Below, piece by piece: positions 25,751 through 35,572 of a stretch of DNA of 64,000 nt; position 1 is the stretch's first letter; the number at the start of each line of letters is the position of its first letter. The notes under the pieces were generated by a model that was not told where the DNA came from, searched no databases, and saw nothing but the letters and a program-made list of their open reading frames with translations. Location of the stretch: assembly GCA_045430305.1 (NCBI GenBank), contig JAILXW010000002.1, positions 682,001 through 746,000 on the forward strand, read 5' to 3'. This DNA is from Agarilytica sp045430305 (GTDB lineage Bacteria > Pseudomonadota > Gammaproteobacteria > Pseudomonadales > Cellvibrionaceae). The translations under genes were made by a program, and so were the position numbers.

Positions 25751-27106
25751 ATGTTACAAACAGAAATTCACAATGAATATTCGCTGGTTGTCGGTATGGG
25801 GGCAACGGGCATGTCTATTGCGAAATTTTTATCTGAGAAAGGTCGAGCGTTTCATCTTTTTGATACTCGCTCTTCGTCAATGAGTAGCGAACAGTTTTCT
25901 AAGCTGTTTCCCACTGCAAAACAGTTTTTTGAAACAATTGATGACGAAATTCTGCTAGGTGCAAACGAAATTTACCTTAGCCCAGGTGTGCCGCGTGATG
26001 AAGGTGTTGTTAAACGTGCGATTGATGCAGGTACGCTTGTAGTTGGCGATATTGAATTATTTTTGCGTGAAACGACTAAGCCCGTTATTGGTATTACCGG
26101 CTCAAATGGTAAGTCTACGGTGACAACCTTGGTTGGCTTGGCGGCAGAGAAGAGTGGATTAAAAGTAGGTGTCGGTGGAAATATCGGAATTCCGGCATTG
26201 GAGCTGCTCAATGAACAGTCAGACCTCTATGTTCTTGAGTTATCCAGTTTTCAGTTAGAAAGCACTAATTCACCACATCTAAACGTTGCATGTTGTTTGA
26301 ATATTTCGGCCGACCATATGGACCGTTACGAAAGTATGAGTCACTACGTGATGGCCAAACAACGAATTTATCAGGGCGCAGAAAAAGTTGTGTACTCCCT
26401 TGATGATGCAGCAACGGTCGCACCGAGTAGTCTTCATGCGCAGCGACTAGGGTTTGGTTTAAATAAAGATATAGAAAAAAACGAAAGCCAATTTACCTTC
26501 TCTCCACAAACCGGTTGGTTAGAGAAAGAAGGGCAAGCCTTACTTCACAAAAAAGATATAAAAATAAAAGGGGTACACAACGTGAGAAATGCTCTAGCGC
26601 TTTATGCAATTGCGGATGCGGCAGCGATTAGTCAGGACGCTTGTCGTGAAGTTTTGGTCGAGTTTGAAGGTTTGCCACATCGTTGTGAATATGTGGATGA
26701 GTGGCAAGGTGTGAGTTTTATCAATGATTCCAAGGCGACAAATGTCGGGGCAACACGAGCTGCAATTTCCGGTTTGGCGCCAGAGTACGATGGTTTGGTG
26801 CTTATCGCGGGAGGAGAAGGTAAAGATGCTGACTTTGAAGCGTTGGGTCGATGTATTAACGAAAACGTACGTGTATTGATTTTGTTTGGAAAAGATCGTG
26901 AGTTGATTGCCAAATTTGTGGCGCCACATGTCAGCGTTCATTATGTGACCTCAATGGACCAAGCGGTTTCGACATCTAAACAGATCGCGCAAGATGGAGA
27001 GTTGGTCTTGTTGTCACCAGCATGTGCCAGCTTCGATATGTTTGAAAATTTTGAGCACCGCGGGCAAATATTTAACGAGTGTGTAAAGGGGAGTGTCGCT
27101 GCTTGA
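25751..27106 (+). CDS. murD: UDP-MurNAc-L-alanine:D-glutamate ligase
   Basis: 451-aa Mur ligase that adds D-Glu. The N-terminal Rossmann loop is VVGMGATGMS and the ATP loop is GITGSNGKSTVT (near residue 113); NDSKATN in the C-terminal part is the family phrase. ATG 25751 is preferred to the TTG three bases earlier. 18 bp after mraY. Confidence 0.96.
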   Translation: MLQTEIHNEYSLVVGMGATGMSIAKFLSEKGRAFHLFDTRSSSMSSEQFSKLFPTAKQFFETIDDEILLGANEIYLSPGVPRDEGVVKRAIDAGTLVVGDIELFLRETTKPVIGITGSNGKSTVTTLVGLAAEKSGLKVGVGGNIGIPALELLNEQSDLYVLELSSFQLESTNSPHLNVACCLNISADHMDRYESMSHYVMAKQRIYQGAEKVVYSLDDAATVAPSSLHAQRLGFGLNKDIEKNESQFTFSPQTGWLEKEGQALLHKKDIKIKGVHNVRNALALYAIADAAAISQDACREVLVEFEGLPHRCEYVDEWQGVSFINDSKATNVGATRAAISGLAPEYDGLVLIAGGEGKDADFEALGRCINENVRVLILFGKDRELIAKFVAPHVSVHYVTSMDQAVSTSKQIAQDGELVLLSPACASFDMFENFEHRGQIFNECVKGSVAA

Positions 27107-28233
27107 AACCTTTGCTAATGCAAATGCCGCATGAGCGAATCGATCGTGCATTTATCTTCGCGTTATGCGCGTTGATAAGTGTCGGTTTGGTCATGGTTGC
27201 CTCAAGCTCGGTGGATTTTGCCGCTGAGCGCTATGGTGACCCTTGGGCATTAGTTAAGAAGCAATGCATATTTTTGTTAATGGGGGTTTCAGCGGCAAGT
27301 ATCATGCTGTTTATTCCCATGAATATCTGGCAGCGCTATTCGAGTGTGTTCTTGGTCTTGGCGCTTGTGTTTTTGGTTGCGGTACTTATTCCTGGGTTGG
27401 GTAAGGTCGTGAATGGTAGCCGACGTTGGTTGCCGATGGGTGTTTTTTCAATGCAGGCGAGTGAGCTTGCAAAAATTTGTTTAGTGCTGTTCTTTGCGAG
27501 CTACTTGGCCAGACGAAACCATGAAGTGAAAACAAGTTGGACGGCCTTTTTTGTGATGATCTCAGTCATCGGTACTGTGGTTGTTTTATTGTTATTAGAG
27601 CCTGATTTTGGCAGCTCGGTAGTTATTACCGCAACACTAGGTAGCATGATGTTCGTTGCGGGTGTGCCTATTATACGGTTTTTACTTTTGGCAACGGCTG
27701 GGGTCAGCGGTTTTGCAATGATAGCAGTGTTGTCTCCATATCGTTGGGAGCGCCTTGTTGCTTTTATGGACCCGTGGTCACGCCAATTCGATAGTGGGTA
27801 TCAGTTAGTTCAGTCGCTTATCGCATTCGGCAGAGGGGAATGGTTTGGTTTGGGCTTAGGGAATAGTCTTCAGAAACTCTTCTTTTTGCCTGAAGCACAT
27901 ACCGATTTTATTTTCGCGATTTATTCTGAAGAGTTTGGCCTTGTGGGTGCGCTTTTGCTAATTGCCTTGTTTGTTTTCTTTTTCAGCAAAATGTTTTGCC
28001 TGGCACGAGAAGCGAATGCAGAAGGAAAACTTTTTTCTGCATATTTGACCTTTGGTATCGCCGTTATGCTAACCATGCAGGCATTTATTAATATGGGCGT
28101 TGCTTCTGGTCTGCTACCCACAAAAGGTTTGACCTTGCCTTTGATTAGTTATGGCGGCAGTAGTTTGCTCGTAACCCTTGCGCTGGTTGCCTTGGTTGTA
28201 CGAGTAAATTGGGAGATGAAAAATGACAAATAG
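27103..28233 (+). CDS. ftsW: Septal peptidoglycan glycosyltransferase FtsW
   Basis: SEDS-family polymerase (about 376 aa, ten membrane helices) that works with FtsI at the septum. Recognised by WLPMGVFSMQASELAK, FLPEAHTDFIFAIYSEEFG and the C-terminal LPLISYGGSS. I chose TTG 27103, which overlaps the murD stop (TTGA) and has AGGGGAG 9 bases upstream; ATG 27118 or 27124 would also leave the first helix intact. Overlaps murG by 11 bp. Confidence 0.95.
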   Translation: MKPLLMQMPHERIDRAFIFALCALISVGLVMVASSSVDFAAERYGDPWALVKKQCIFLLMGVSAASIMLFIPMNIWQRYSSVFLVLALVFLVAVLIPGLGKVVNGSRRWLPMGVFSMQASELAKICLVLFFASYLARRNHEVKTSWTAFFVMISVIGTVVVLLLLEPDFGSSVVITATLGSMMFVAGVPIIRFLLLATAGVSGFAMIAVLSPYRWERLVAFMDPWSRQFDSGYQLVQSLIAFGRGEWFGLGLGNSLQKLFFLPEAHTDFIFAIYSEEFGLVGALLLIALFVFFFSKMFCLAREANAEGKLFSAYLTFGIAVMLTMQAFINMGVASGLLPTKGLTLPLISYGGSSLLVTLALVALVVRVNWEMKNDK

Positions 28234-29317
28234 CTCCCAAGATAAAAATAAAAAACGAATTCTTATTATGGCTGGCGGAACAGGTGGCCATATATTCCCT
28301 GGTTTAGCTTTGGCAAAAGAGCTTATCGGGCGAGGCCATAATGTGAAATGGCTGGGCACAAAAGCAGGGATGGAGTCTGATCTTGTGCCTAAGCACGATA
28401 TTGATATTCACTTTATACCTGTAAGAGGTGTTCGAGGAAAAGGCGTAAAAGGGTTACTTAAAGCGCCTTGGAATATTATTGCATCTGTTATTACGGCTGC
28501 GCGCGAAATTCGTATTATCGACCCTCAAGTTGTGGTTGGCTTGGGGGGCTTCGTTGCAGGCCCTGGTGGTTTTGCAGCGAAATTAAAAAATATTCCTCTT
28601 GTTATTCACGAGCAGAATGCAATTCCTGGAACAACGAATAAATTACTGTCAAAAATAGCAACTCGTGTACTGACTGCTTTTCCATGCAATTTGCCTAATA
28701 GTTTATGCATTGGGAACCCTGTGAGAAAAGAAATAGAATCGATTAGCGCTCCTGAAGTTCGTTTGAGTCAAAGAACTGGGGCGACAAACGTGTTGGTTGT
28801 AGGTGGCAGTCGCGGTGCTCTTGCAGTAAATGAACTATTACCACCAGCGATCAAGAAGATTGTAAATGCCGGCGAGTTAAATATTTGGCATCAAACTGGT
28901 GCCGGCAAAGATAGCGCAGTGATTGAACAGTACGAAGCATGTTCGGTAAGTGCGCGTGTTGAACCATTTATTGACGATATGGCCGAAGCGCTTGCTTGGG
29001 CTGATATTGTGATTTGTCGCGCTGGTGCTTTAACTGTTTCTGAGTTAGCGGCGGCGGGTTTGGGTTCGGTACTGGTGCCGTTTCCGTTTGCAATTGACGA
29101 TCATCAAACGCATAACGCTTTATATCTCTCTTCTCTCGGTGCAGCGATTTTGAAACAGCAAAAAGATTTGACGCCAGATATTTTGGCCGAGATTCTCGAA
29201 GACTTTATTTTCGATCGAGACGTGTTGATTGAAATGGCAAACAAAGCACGCGTATTAGCAAAGCCGGAAGCTGCACGTATATTTGCAGATTATTGTGAGG
29301 AGGTGGCCAATGCCTAA
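28223..29317 (+). CDS. murG: UDP-GlcNAc:lipid I N-acetylglucosaminyltransferase
   Basis: 364-aa GT-B glycosyltransferase that makes lipid II at the inner face of the membrane. Both signature loops are present: MAGGTGGHIFPGLALA at the N-terminus and CRAGALTVSELAAAG in the C-terminal donor-binding domain. Starts inside the end of ftsW and ends 8 bp inside murC. Confidence 0.97.
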   Translation: MTNSSQDKNKKRILIMAGGTGGHIFPGLALAKELIGRGHNVKWLGTKAGMESDLVPKHDIDIHFIPVRGVRGKGVKGLLKAPWNIIASVITAAREIRIIDPQVVVGLGGFVAGPGGFAAKLKNIPLVIHEQNAIPGTTNKLLSKIATRVLTAFPCNLPNSLCIGNPVRKEIESISAPEVRLSQRTGATNVLVVGGSRGALAVNELLPPAIKKIVNAGELNIWHQTGAGKDSAVIEQYEACSVSARVEPFIDDMAEALAWADIVICRAGALTVSELAAAGLGSVLVPFPFAIDDHQTHNALYLSSLGAAILKQQKDLTPDILAEILEDFIFDRDVLIEMANKARVLAKPEAARIFADYCEEVANA

Positions 29318-30740
29318 CCCCTCTGTTTATCAAGTCCCTGAAATGCGCCGCATTAAAACAATTCACTTTGTTGGTATTGGCGGTGCAGGTATGTGCGGCA
29401 TTGCAGAAGTATTGTTGAATCAAGGTTATTCGATTAGCGGGTCTGACATTAAAGAATCTGTGGTCACGCGAAGACTTAGCGGCATGGGGGCGCAGGTGTT
29501 TATTGGGCACTCAGAGAAAAATGTAGAAAAAGCCGACGTAATTGTCAGTTCTAGCGCAGTAGATACAGAAAATCCTGAGATAAGCGCGGCAAAAGAAAAA
29601 AGAATTCCTGTCGTACGCCGAGCTGAAATGCTTGCTGAGTTAATGCGTTATCGCCATGGTATAGCGGTTGCGGGTACACATGGAAAGACAACCACAACAA
29701 GCCTTATTGCCTCAGTTCTGGCTGCCGGTGAAAAAGACCCGACTTTTGTAATTGGTGGCCTGTTAAACAGCGCTGGCACAAATGCACGCTTGGGCGAAAG
29801 TCGTTATCTCGTTGCCGAAGCCGATGAAAGTGATGCGTCATTTTTACACTTGCAGCCCATGGTGAGTGTTGTGACCAATATCGAAGCCGATCATATGGAC
29901 ACCTATGACGGCGACTTCGAAAAGTTAAAGAAAACGTTCATCGAATTTGTTCACAATCTACCATTTTATGGCATTGCGGTTGTGTGCGGTGACGATCCGG
30001 TGGTTCGGGAATTGATCCCTCAGCTGTCACGCTCAATCATCACGTACGGCTTTGACGACAACAATGATTTTCATGCGTTTGATGTTGAGCAGAAAGGAAT
30101 GCATTTGCAATTCAAGGTCAAATGTCCAAATGACCGTGGCGTGCTAGCCGTCAAATTAAACATTCCCGGAAAGCATAATGTACTTAATGCGATGGCTAGC
30201 ATTGCCGTAGCGATGGATGAAGGCGTTTCAGACGAAGCCATTTTAAAAGGTTTGCAAGAATTTAATGGTGTCGGTCGTCGTTTCCAGATCTTCGGTGAAT
30301 ATATAGTCGAAGAAAATAAAGAGCCAGTAATGCTGGTGGACGATTACGGTCATCACCCTACGGAAGTGCAAGCGACAATAAATGCTATTCGCGATGGTTG
30401 GCCAGAGCGGAGATTAGTGATGGTCTATCAGCCTCATCGTTATTCGAGAACCCGCGACCTTTACGAAGATTTCGTTGAAGTACTATCGACAGTTGATCAG
30501 CTGGTGTTGCTCGAGGTTTACGCCGCTGGCGAAACCCTAATTCAAGGGGCTGACAGTCGCCACTTGAGTAGAACAATTAGAACACGTGGCCTCATTGACC
30601 CCATCTATGTGGAAACGATCGAGGGTGTACCAGAAGTCATTAAAAATATGATTCAGCCTGGCGATATTGTGATAACTCAGGGTGCGGGTAATGTCGGTGC
30701 ATTAGCCCAAGATTTAGCGAACAGAAAACTAGTAAATTAG
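29310..30740 (+). CDS. murC: UDP-MurNAc:L-alanine ligase
   Basis: 476-aa Mur ligase adding the first stem-peptide residue. FVGIGGAGMCGIAEVL near the N-terminus, AGTHGKTTTTSL as ATP loop and DDYGHHPTEVQ in the C-terminal part are MurC signatures. ATG 29310 is chosen over an earlier in-frame start at 29283 because a strong GAGGAGG lies just upstream (inside murG) and the extra residues are not conserved. 8-bp overlap with murG. Confidence 0.97.
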   Translation: MPNPSVYQVPEMRRIKTIHFVGIGGAGMCGIAEVLLNQGYSISGSDIKESVVTRRLSGMGAQVFIGHSEKNVEKADVIVSSSAVDTENPEISAAKEKRIPVVRRAEMLAELMRYRHGIAVAGTHGKTTTTSLIASVLAAGEKDPTFVIGGLLNSAGTNARLGESRYLVAEADESDASFLHLQPMVSVVTNIEADHMDTYDGDFEKLKKTFIEFVHNLPFYGIAVVCGDDPVVRELIPQLSRSIITYGFDDNNDFHAFDVEQKGMHLQFKVKCPNDRGVLAVKLNIPGKHNVLNAMASIAVAMDEGVSDEAILKGLQEFNGVGRRFQIFGEYIVEENKEPVMLVDDYGHHPTEVQATINAIRDGWPERRLVMVYQPHRYSRTRDLYEDFVEVLSTVDQLVLLEVYAAGETLIQGADSRHLSRTIRTRGLIDPIYVETIEGVPEVIKNMIQPGDIVITQGAGNVGALAQDLANRKLVN

Positions 30741-30742
30741 TA

Positions 30743-31702
30743 ATGAAAGCAAATACCTACCAAAAGAAATTTAACCAAGGCCCAGAAGCGCTAGGCCGCG
30801 TAGCTGTGCTTTTTGGCGGCACTTCTGCCGAGCGTGAAATTTCTTTGCAAAGTGGTAAGGCTGTTTTAGAAGGGTTGCTTGAATCTGGTGTAAATGCTTT
30901 TGGCGTAGATCTGGGCGAAGGCGCCGTTAGCCAACTCCAGAATCTTGAGTGTGATCGTGTATTTATCGCGTTGCACGGCCCGGGTGGTGAAGATGGCAAA
31001 GTACAAGCGCTATTGACCATGATGGGGCTTCCGTTTACTGGGAGCGATTTCGCTTCATCTTCCATCGCGATGCATAAAGTGAAAACGAAGCGTCTTTGGG
31101 CTGGTAGTGAATTGCCTAGCCCGGAATTTGAGTTATTAACTGAGAAAAGTGATTTTGGCGCGATTATCGAAAAGCTAACGGGAAGTTGCTTTGTAAAACC
31201 GGCACACGAAGGTTCTAGTATTGGAATGCGCTGTGTTGACAGTGCTGGCCAGTTACAAGAAGCCTTTGCGTTTGCCGCGCAATATGACAGCGAAGTTTTT
31301 GCAGAGCGTAGTATTTCTGGTCGCGAATTTACTGTTTCGATTCTGAACGGATATGCGCTTCCTGCGATTGAATTGAAAACAAACAATGCATTTTACGATT
31401 ACGACGCAAAGTATCTGTCGAATGATACCGAGTATTTCTGTCCGTGTAAGATCAGTGATTCAGAGGAAGGTTTGCTGGCGAGTATTGCCTTGAGCGCTTT
31501 TGATGCTCTCGGCTGTAGTGGCTGGGGTCGTATTGATTTTATGCAGGACCAAGCAGGAAGGTTTTATTTGCTCGAGGCAAACACCGTCCCCGGGATGACA
31601 AGTCACAGTTTGGTGCCGATGGCAGCAAAAGCTGCAGGTCTTAGTTTTAATGAGCTGTTGCTAGAGATTTTATGGTCAACGTTAGAGGTGGGTACATGTT
31701 AA
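30743..31702 (+). CDS. ddlB: D-alanine-D-alanine ligase
   Basis: 319-aa ATP-grasp enzyme making the D-Ala-D-Ala dipeptide for MurF. It has VLFGGTSAEREISLQSG at the N-terminus, FVKPAHEGSSIGM for ATP binding and LLEANTVPGMTSHSL at the C-terminal metal site. Begins 2 bp after the murC stop; its stop overlaps the ftsQ start. Confidence 0.97.
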   Translation: MKANTYQKKFNQGPEALGRVAVLFGGTSAEREISLQSGKAVLEGLLESGVNAFGVDLGEGAVSQLQNLECDRVFIALHGPGGEDGKVQALLTMMGLPFTGSDFASSSIAMHKVKTKRLWAGSELPSPEFELLTEKSDFGAIIEKLTGSCFVKPAHEGSSIGMRCVDSAGQLQEAFAFAAQYDSEVFAERSISGREFTVSILNGYALPAIELKTNNAFYDYDAKYLSNDTEYFCPCKISDSEEGLLASIALSAFDALGCSGWGRIDFMQDQAGRFYLLEANTVPGMTSHSLVPMAAKAAGLSFNELLLEILWSTLEVGTC

Positions 31703-32562
31703 TTCGAAAAGAAGAGAACAATCGCTTGCGAGTACGTGGCAAACAACATCAAAAATCGGCAAAAGTGCGTAAAAATAGTACACGTGGAGCCACGAACAGT
31801 GGTCCGCAGGATGAATCTTCGTTTAAGTGGGGGCGTTACACTTTAGTCTTCGTATTTCTAGCAACGTGCGTAGGTGGTGTTAGTCAATTGCCGTGGCAAC
31901 AAATCTACAATAAAACCATGCACGCAACTAACCGACCTTTGGCAAATATTAAAATCGAAGGTGAATTTAATTTTGTTTCTAGGCTGAAATTACAGAGTGA
32001 AATTTCATCGCAGCTCGACGGGAATTTTGTCGATATCGATTTGCGACAAATTAAGATCGCGTTAGAAAAAAATCCTTGGGTAAAAAGTGTAAAAATAGAG
32101 CGGATTTGGCCAGATAGTCTTAAACTTAACGTTAACGAGCAAATGCCAATTGCACGTTGGAATGACAACGGTTTTATTAATCGAGAAGGGCAGTTAATTA
32201 CGGTTAAAAATAATTCTAATTTGGCCGGGTTGCCTTTGCTTTCTGGGGAGGAAGCAAATAGCAGTGAGCTAGTAAAGAATTATGTTTCATTTACTCAGTT
32301 TTTGGGTGAAACGGACCTAAAGATAAATGAATTGGCCTTGGATAAAACCATGTCCTGGTCGATTCGCCTTAAAGATAACTTTGATTTACACCTAGGTCGA
32401 GAAAACATACAGGCCAAGCTAGAAAATTTCAGCTTGATATACACAAAATACTTACAAAAAAACAAAAATGACATAGCTGCAATTGATATGCGCTATGAAA
32501 ACGGTCTAGCGGTACAGTGGCGAGAAACGTCAGAGGCTTTAGCCTTCGGTCTAGGTCGCTAA
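31696..32562 (+). CDS. ftsQ: Cell division protein FtsQ
   Basis: 288-aa bitopic protein of the FtsQBL complex. A basic cytoplasmic tail of about 45 aa precedes a transmembrane helix (YTLVFVFLATCVGGVSQL), then the POTRA domain (about 80-150: PLANIKIEGEFNFVS, NPWVKSVKIERIWPDSLKLNV) and the FtsQ beta domain. ATG 31696 with AGAGGTGGG upstream overlaps the ddlB stop; an in-frame ATG at 31672 is less likely. Confidence 0.94.
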   Translation: MLIRKEENNRLRVRGKQHQKSAKVRKNSTRGATNSGPQDESSFKWGRYTLVFVFLATCVGGVSQLPWQQIYNKTMHATNRPLANIKIEGEFNFVSRLKLQSEISSQLDGNFVDIDLRQIKIALEKNPWVKSVKIERIWPDSLKLNVNEQMPIARWNDNGFINREGQLITVKNNSNLAGLPLLSGEEANSSELVKNYVSFTQFLGETDLKINELALDKTMSWSIRLKDNFDLHLGRENIQAKLENFSLIYTKYLQKNKNDIAAIDMRYENGLAVQWRETSEALAFGLGR

Positions 32563-32583
32563 ATATATTTATTGGGGTGAAGA

Positions 32584-33810
32584 ATGGCAAATTCGACTGG
32601 AAGTAGAATGATCGTAGGGTTGGACATAGGAACGTCCAAGGTCGTTGCGATCGTCGGGGAAATCTCGCTAGAAGGCGACTTATCTATTGTCGGTATCGGT
32701 TCGCACAAATCGGTTGGCCTGAAGAAAGGCGTGGTCGTCAATATTGAGTCAACGGTACAAAGTATTCAGCGCGCCATTGAAGAAGCTGAGCTAATGGCGG
32801 GTTGCCAAATCCACTCTGTGTACGTTGGTATCGCAGGTAGTCACATTCGTAGCTTAAATTCGCACGGTATTGTTGCAATTAAAGACCGTGAAGTGTATGC
32901 GCAAGATTTAGACCGAGTGATAGATGCCGCTCAAGCCGTCGCTATTCCTGCTGATCAAAGAATTTTGCATATTTTACCGCAAGAATATTTGATCGATGAG
33001 CAAGAAGGGGTAAAAGAACCGCTGGGTATGTCGGGTGTGCGTTTAGAGGCAAAGGTACATTTGGTGACTTGTGCCGTAAATGCTGCTCAAAACATAGAAA
33101 AATGTATTCGTCGCTGTGGATTAGAAGTAGAAGACATTATTTTGGAGCAACTGGCTTCAGGTTATTCTGTATTAACCGATGACGAAAAAGAATTGGGTGT
33201 ATGTTTGGTGGATATTGGTGGCGGTACAACCGATATTGCCATCTTCACTGAGGGCGCGATACGCCATACTGGCGTGATTCCGATCGCAGGTGACCAAGTG
33301 ACGAACGATATCGCTATGGCCTTGCGAACACCAACGCAATACGCGGAAGAAATAAAAATTCGGTATGCGTGTGCTTTAGCGAAACTAACTGGCGCAGAAG
33401 AAACAATCAAAGTGCCGAGTGTAGGGGATAGACCTTCACGAGACCTATCTCGTCAGGCGCTCGCTGAAGTGGTTGAGCCTCGATACGACGAACTATTTAC
33501 CTTGGTACAAGCAGAATTACGCCGAAGTGGTTTTGAAGATTTGGTCGCTGCGGGCATCGTGTTAACCGGTGGCACATCCAAGATGGAAGGTGTTGTCGAG
33601 CTAGCAGAAGAAATATTCCATATGCCAGTACGTTTGGGTGCACCGCAAGACATTCAAGGTTTAAAAGATATCGTGAATAACCCAATTTACTCGACTGGCG
33701 TTGGCTTGTTGTTGTATGGCAAAGACAACGACAACACTAGAAGCTACTCGGGCGAGCAGCAAGAAAGCGCAGTAGAGCGATTTAAATCATGGTTTAGAAG
33801 AAATTTTTAA
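32584..33810 (+). CDS. ftsA: Cell division protein FtsA
   Basis: 408-aa actin-like protein that tethers FtsZ to the membrane. ATPase landmarks: GLDIGTSKV at the N-terminus, VDIGGGTTDIAIF in the middle and ILTGG-like VLTGGTSKMEG. The C-terminal amphipathic membrane-targeting helix (ERFKSWFRRNF) is intact. GGGGTGA ribosome-binding site; 78 bp before ftsZ. Confidence 0.97.
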   Translation: MANSTGSRMIVGLDIGTSKVVAIVGEISLEGDLSIVGIGSHKSVGLKKGVVVNIESTVQSIQRAIEEAELMAGCQIHSVYVGIAGSHIRSLNSHGIVAIKDREVYAQDLDRVIDAAQAVAIPADQRILHILPQEYLIDEQEGVKEPLGMSGVRLEAKVHLVTCAVNAAQNIEKCIRRCGLEVEDIILEQLASGYSVLTDDEKELGVCLVDIGGGTTDIAIFTEGAIRHTGVIPIAGDQVTNDIAMALRTPTQYAEEIKIRYACALAKLTGAEETIKVPSVGDRPSRDLSRQALAEVVEPRYDELFTLVQAELRRSGFEDLVAAGIVLTGGTSKMEGVVELAEEIFHMPVRLGAPQDIQGLKDIVNNPIYSTGVGLLLYGKDNDNTRSYSGEQQESAVERFKSWFRRNF

Positions 33811-33888
33811 TTACGTAGTAATTTTTTAACAATAACAACAAGCAGTAATTGCACTAAATAGTATTTCGGGGACAAAGAGGAAAGTAAA

Positions 33889-35052
33889 ATGTTTGAACTA
33901 ATTGATAATATTCCACAAAACGCAGTAATTAAGGTTGTTGGTATCGGTGGTGGTGGCGGTAACGCTGTTAAACACATGATATCTAATCAAGTAGAAGGTG
34001 TAGATTTTATTTGCGCTAATACTGACGCTCAGGCATTAAAAGATATTGACGCGCAAGCAGTAATTCAGCTTGGTTGCGGCATTACCAAAGGCTTGGGTGC
34101 TGGTGCAAATCCAGAAATTGGTCGTCAGGCCGCAATGGAAGATAAAGAAAGAATTGCCGAAATTCTTTCTGGTTCTGACATGGTGTTTATCACCGCGGGT
34201 ATGGGTGGCGGTACGGGAACAGGCGGAGCACCTGTTGTTGCTGAGGTCGCTCGTGAACTCGGTATTCTAACGGTTGCCGTTGTGACAAAACCGTTTCCTT
34301 TTGAAGGTCGTAAGCGCATGGCTTTGGCTGAAGAAGGTATTAAGCAATTGCAAGATCGTGTTGATTCATTAATTACCATTCCAAACGAAAAATTATTGGC
34401 TGTACTTGGCAAAACAACGAGCTTGTTAGATGCATTTAAATCTGCCAACGATGTGTTGTTAGGTGCTGTGCAAGGTATTGCAGATTTAATTATTCGCCCA
34501 GGTATGATTAATGTCGATTTTGCCGATGTTCGCACTGTTATGTCAGAAATGGGAATGGCAATGATGGGCAGTGGATCTGGCACTGGTGAAAATCGCGCTC
34601 GTGAAGCAGCAGAAGCAGCAATTCGTAGCCCATTACTAGAAGATATTAATTTACAGGGTGCGCGTGGCATTCTCGTTAACATAACAGCAGGCATGGATTT
34701 ATCTCTCGGTGAATTCTCAGAGGTGGGTGACACCATTGAGGAATTTGCTTCTGGTGATGCGACAGTTGTTGTGGGCACTGTTATTGAACCAGAAATGGCA
34801 GATGAAATTCGCGTAACTGTTGTAGCAACCGGCTTAGGTGGTACTGGCGCGTTACAACAACCAAAAGAAACAAAAGTGGTTGTAGACAATACGCGTGGTA
34901 AAGATGGCAAGCCTGACTATACGGCTTTGGATCGTCCTCCTGCTTTGAGAAATAAGAAAGTGGTCGCAGCACAGGGTAATGCAGCTGAAGCGGTTGATAG
35001 AGATATGGAGTATCTCGATATTCCAGCATTTTTACGCAAACAAGCGGACTAG
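33889..35052 (+). CDS. ftsZ: Cell division protein FtsZ
   Basis: 387-aa tubulin homologue forming the Z ring. The GTP-binding G-box GGGTGTGGAP (near residue 104) and the T7 synergy-loop region with NVDFADVRTVM are present. The C-terminal linker is short and ends in the conserved peptide LDIPAFLRKQ that binds FtsA, ZipA and MinC. A strong GAGGA precedes the ATG. Last gene of the division cluster; a large hairpin follows the stop. Confidence 0.98.
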   Translation: MFELIDNIPQNAVIKVVGIGGGGGNAVKHMISNQVEGVDFICANTDAQALKDIDAQAVIQLGCGITKGLGAGANPEIGRQAAMEDKERIAEILSGSDMVFITAGMGGGTGTGGAPVVAEVARELGILTVAVVTKPFPFEGRKRMALAEEGIKQLQDRVDSLITIPNEKLLAVLGKTTSLLDAFKSANDVLLGAVQGIADLIIRPGMINVDFADVRTVMSEMGMAMMGSGSGTGENRAREAAEAAIRSPLLEDINLQGARGILVNITAGMDLSLGEFSEVGDTIEEFASGDATVVVGTVIEPEMADEIRVTVVATGLGGTGALQQPKETKVVVDNTRGKDGKPDYTALDRPPALRNKKVVAAQGNAAEAVDRDMEYLDIPAFLRKQAD

Positions 35053-35065
35053 TTCAGCAGCTTAA

Positions 35066-35110
35066 CAAATGGCACTACGCGCTTAAACGCGAGTGCTGAT
35101 TTGCGTTTTA
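35066..35110 (+). terminator. Probable terminator after ftsZ
   Basis: A strong stem: GCACT-A-CGCG (35072-35081) pairs with CGCG-AGTGC (35088-35096) around a CTTAAA loop with one bulged A, extended by CAAAT/ATTTG after a second bulge, and followed by CGTTTTA. This is a likely intrinsic terminator 13 bp after the ftsZ stop. Confidence 0.6.
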
Positions 35111-35405
35111 TGTACCGATGCGCACCGTTGATGTCCCCTAGGCGCGGTGTCGCAAACGATGGAATGCAGCGGGCGAAGCCTGAGTCTTCGCTAGGAGCTC
35201 CCCGCTCTGCTCCGTGGCCTTGCGAACTTTGACGCGTGTCATCGGTCATAATCTCACGCTTGCGTGAATTGCTCATATATATAGAAGCAAGAAATCTGAG
35301 CTTGGTCGGGTACTAGAGCTCGGGCAGTAGGGTTTTAGGTCGAATGTCTGTGCGGATTGATAGATGAAATAGCAAAAATCTTTCCGTTTAAATTTCGATC
35401 AATAT

Positions 35406-35433
35406 TTGATCTATTGAAAACTTTTGGTAAGAT
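35406..35433 (+). promoter_or_regulatory. Candidate lpxC promoter
   Basis: TTGATC (35406-35411) and TAAGAT (35428-35433) are separated by 16 bp, each matching four of six consensus positions, about 140 bp before lpxC. Modest match; listed because lpxC must be transcribed independently if the ftsZ terminator works. Confidence 0.35.
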
Positions 35434-35572
35434 GCGCTGTTTTGCTGCTCAGCAACATGAGTATGTCGCTAATCATATGGCGTCAGCAGGCAAAAATAGC
35501 TTAGCTACAGTTGTACAAAACACCCGCGACCTTCATCCATGAAAGTCATATGGGAATCATCGAGAAAACAAC

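Larger units (their letters stand above)
35053..35572. other. 520-bp ftsZ-lpxC intergenic region
   Basis: Longer than the gap between these genes in most gammaproteobacteria. After the terminator it contains a GC-rich stretch (35110-35240) with short hairpins (GCGAAG/CTTCGC, 35173-35191; TCACGC/GCGTGA, 35251-35264). An AT-rich stretch before lpxC holds a candidate promoter. A 75-codon minus-strand frame (35049-35276) crosses this area but shows no ribosome-binding site or family resemblance and is not called. Confidence 0.55.

Noticed and set aside
29283..29309. Upstream murC start
   Set aside because: The strong GAGGAGG ribosome-binding site belongs to ATG 29310 and the extra residues are translated from the murG end.
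35060..35107. attC-like site (GCTTAAC followed by an imperfect palindrome) after ftsZ
   Set aside because: The left core fits RYYYAAC, but there is no GTTRRRY partner on the other side and no integron cassette or integrase context; a terminator explains the hairpin better.
35049..35276. 75-codon minus-strand frame across the ftsZ-lpxC gap
   Set aside because: It overlaps the ftsZ end, has no ribosome-binding site I can see and no recognisable protein family; it crosses the strong ftsZ hairpin.
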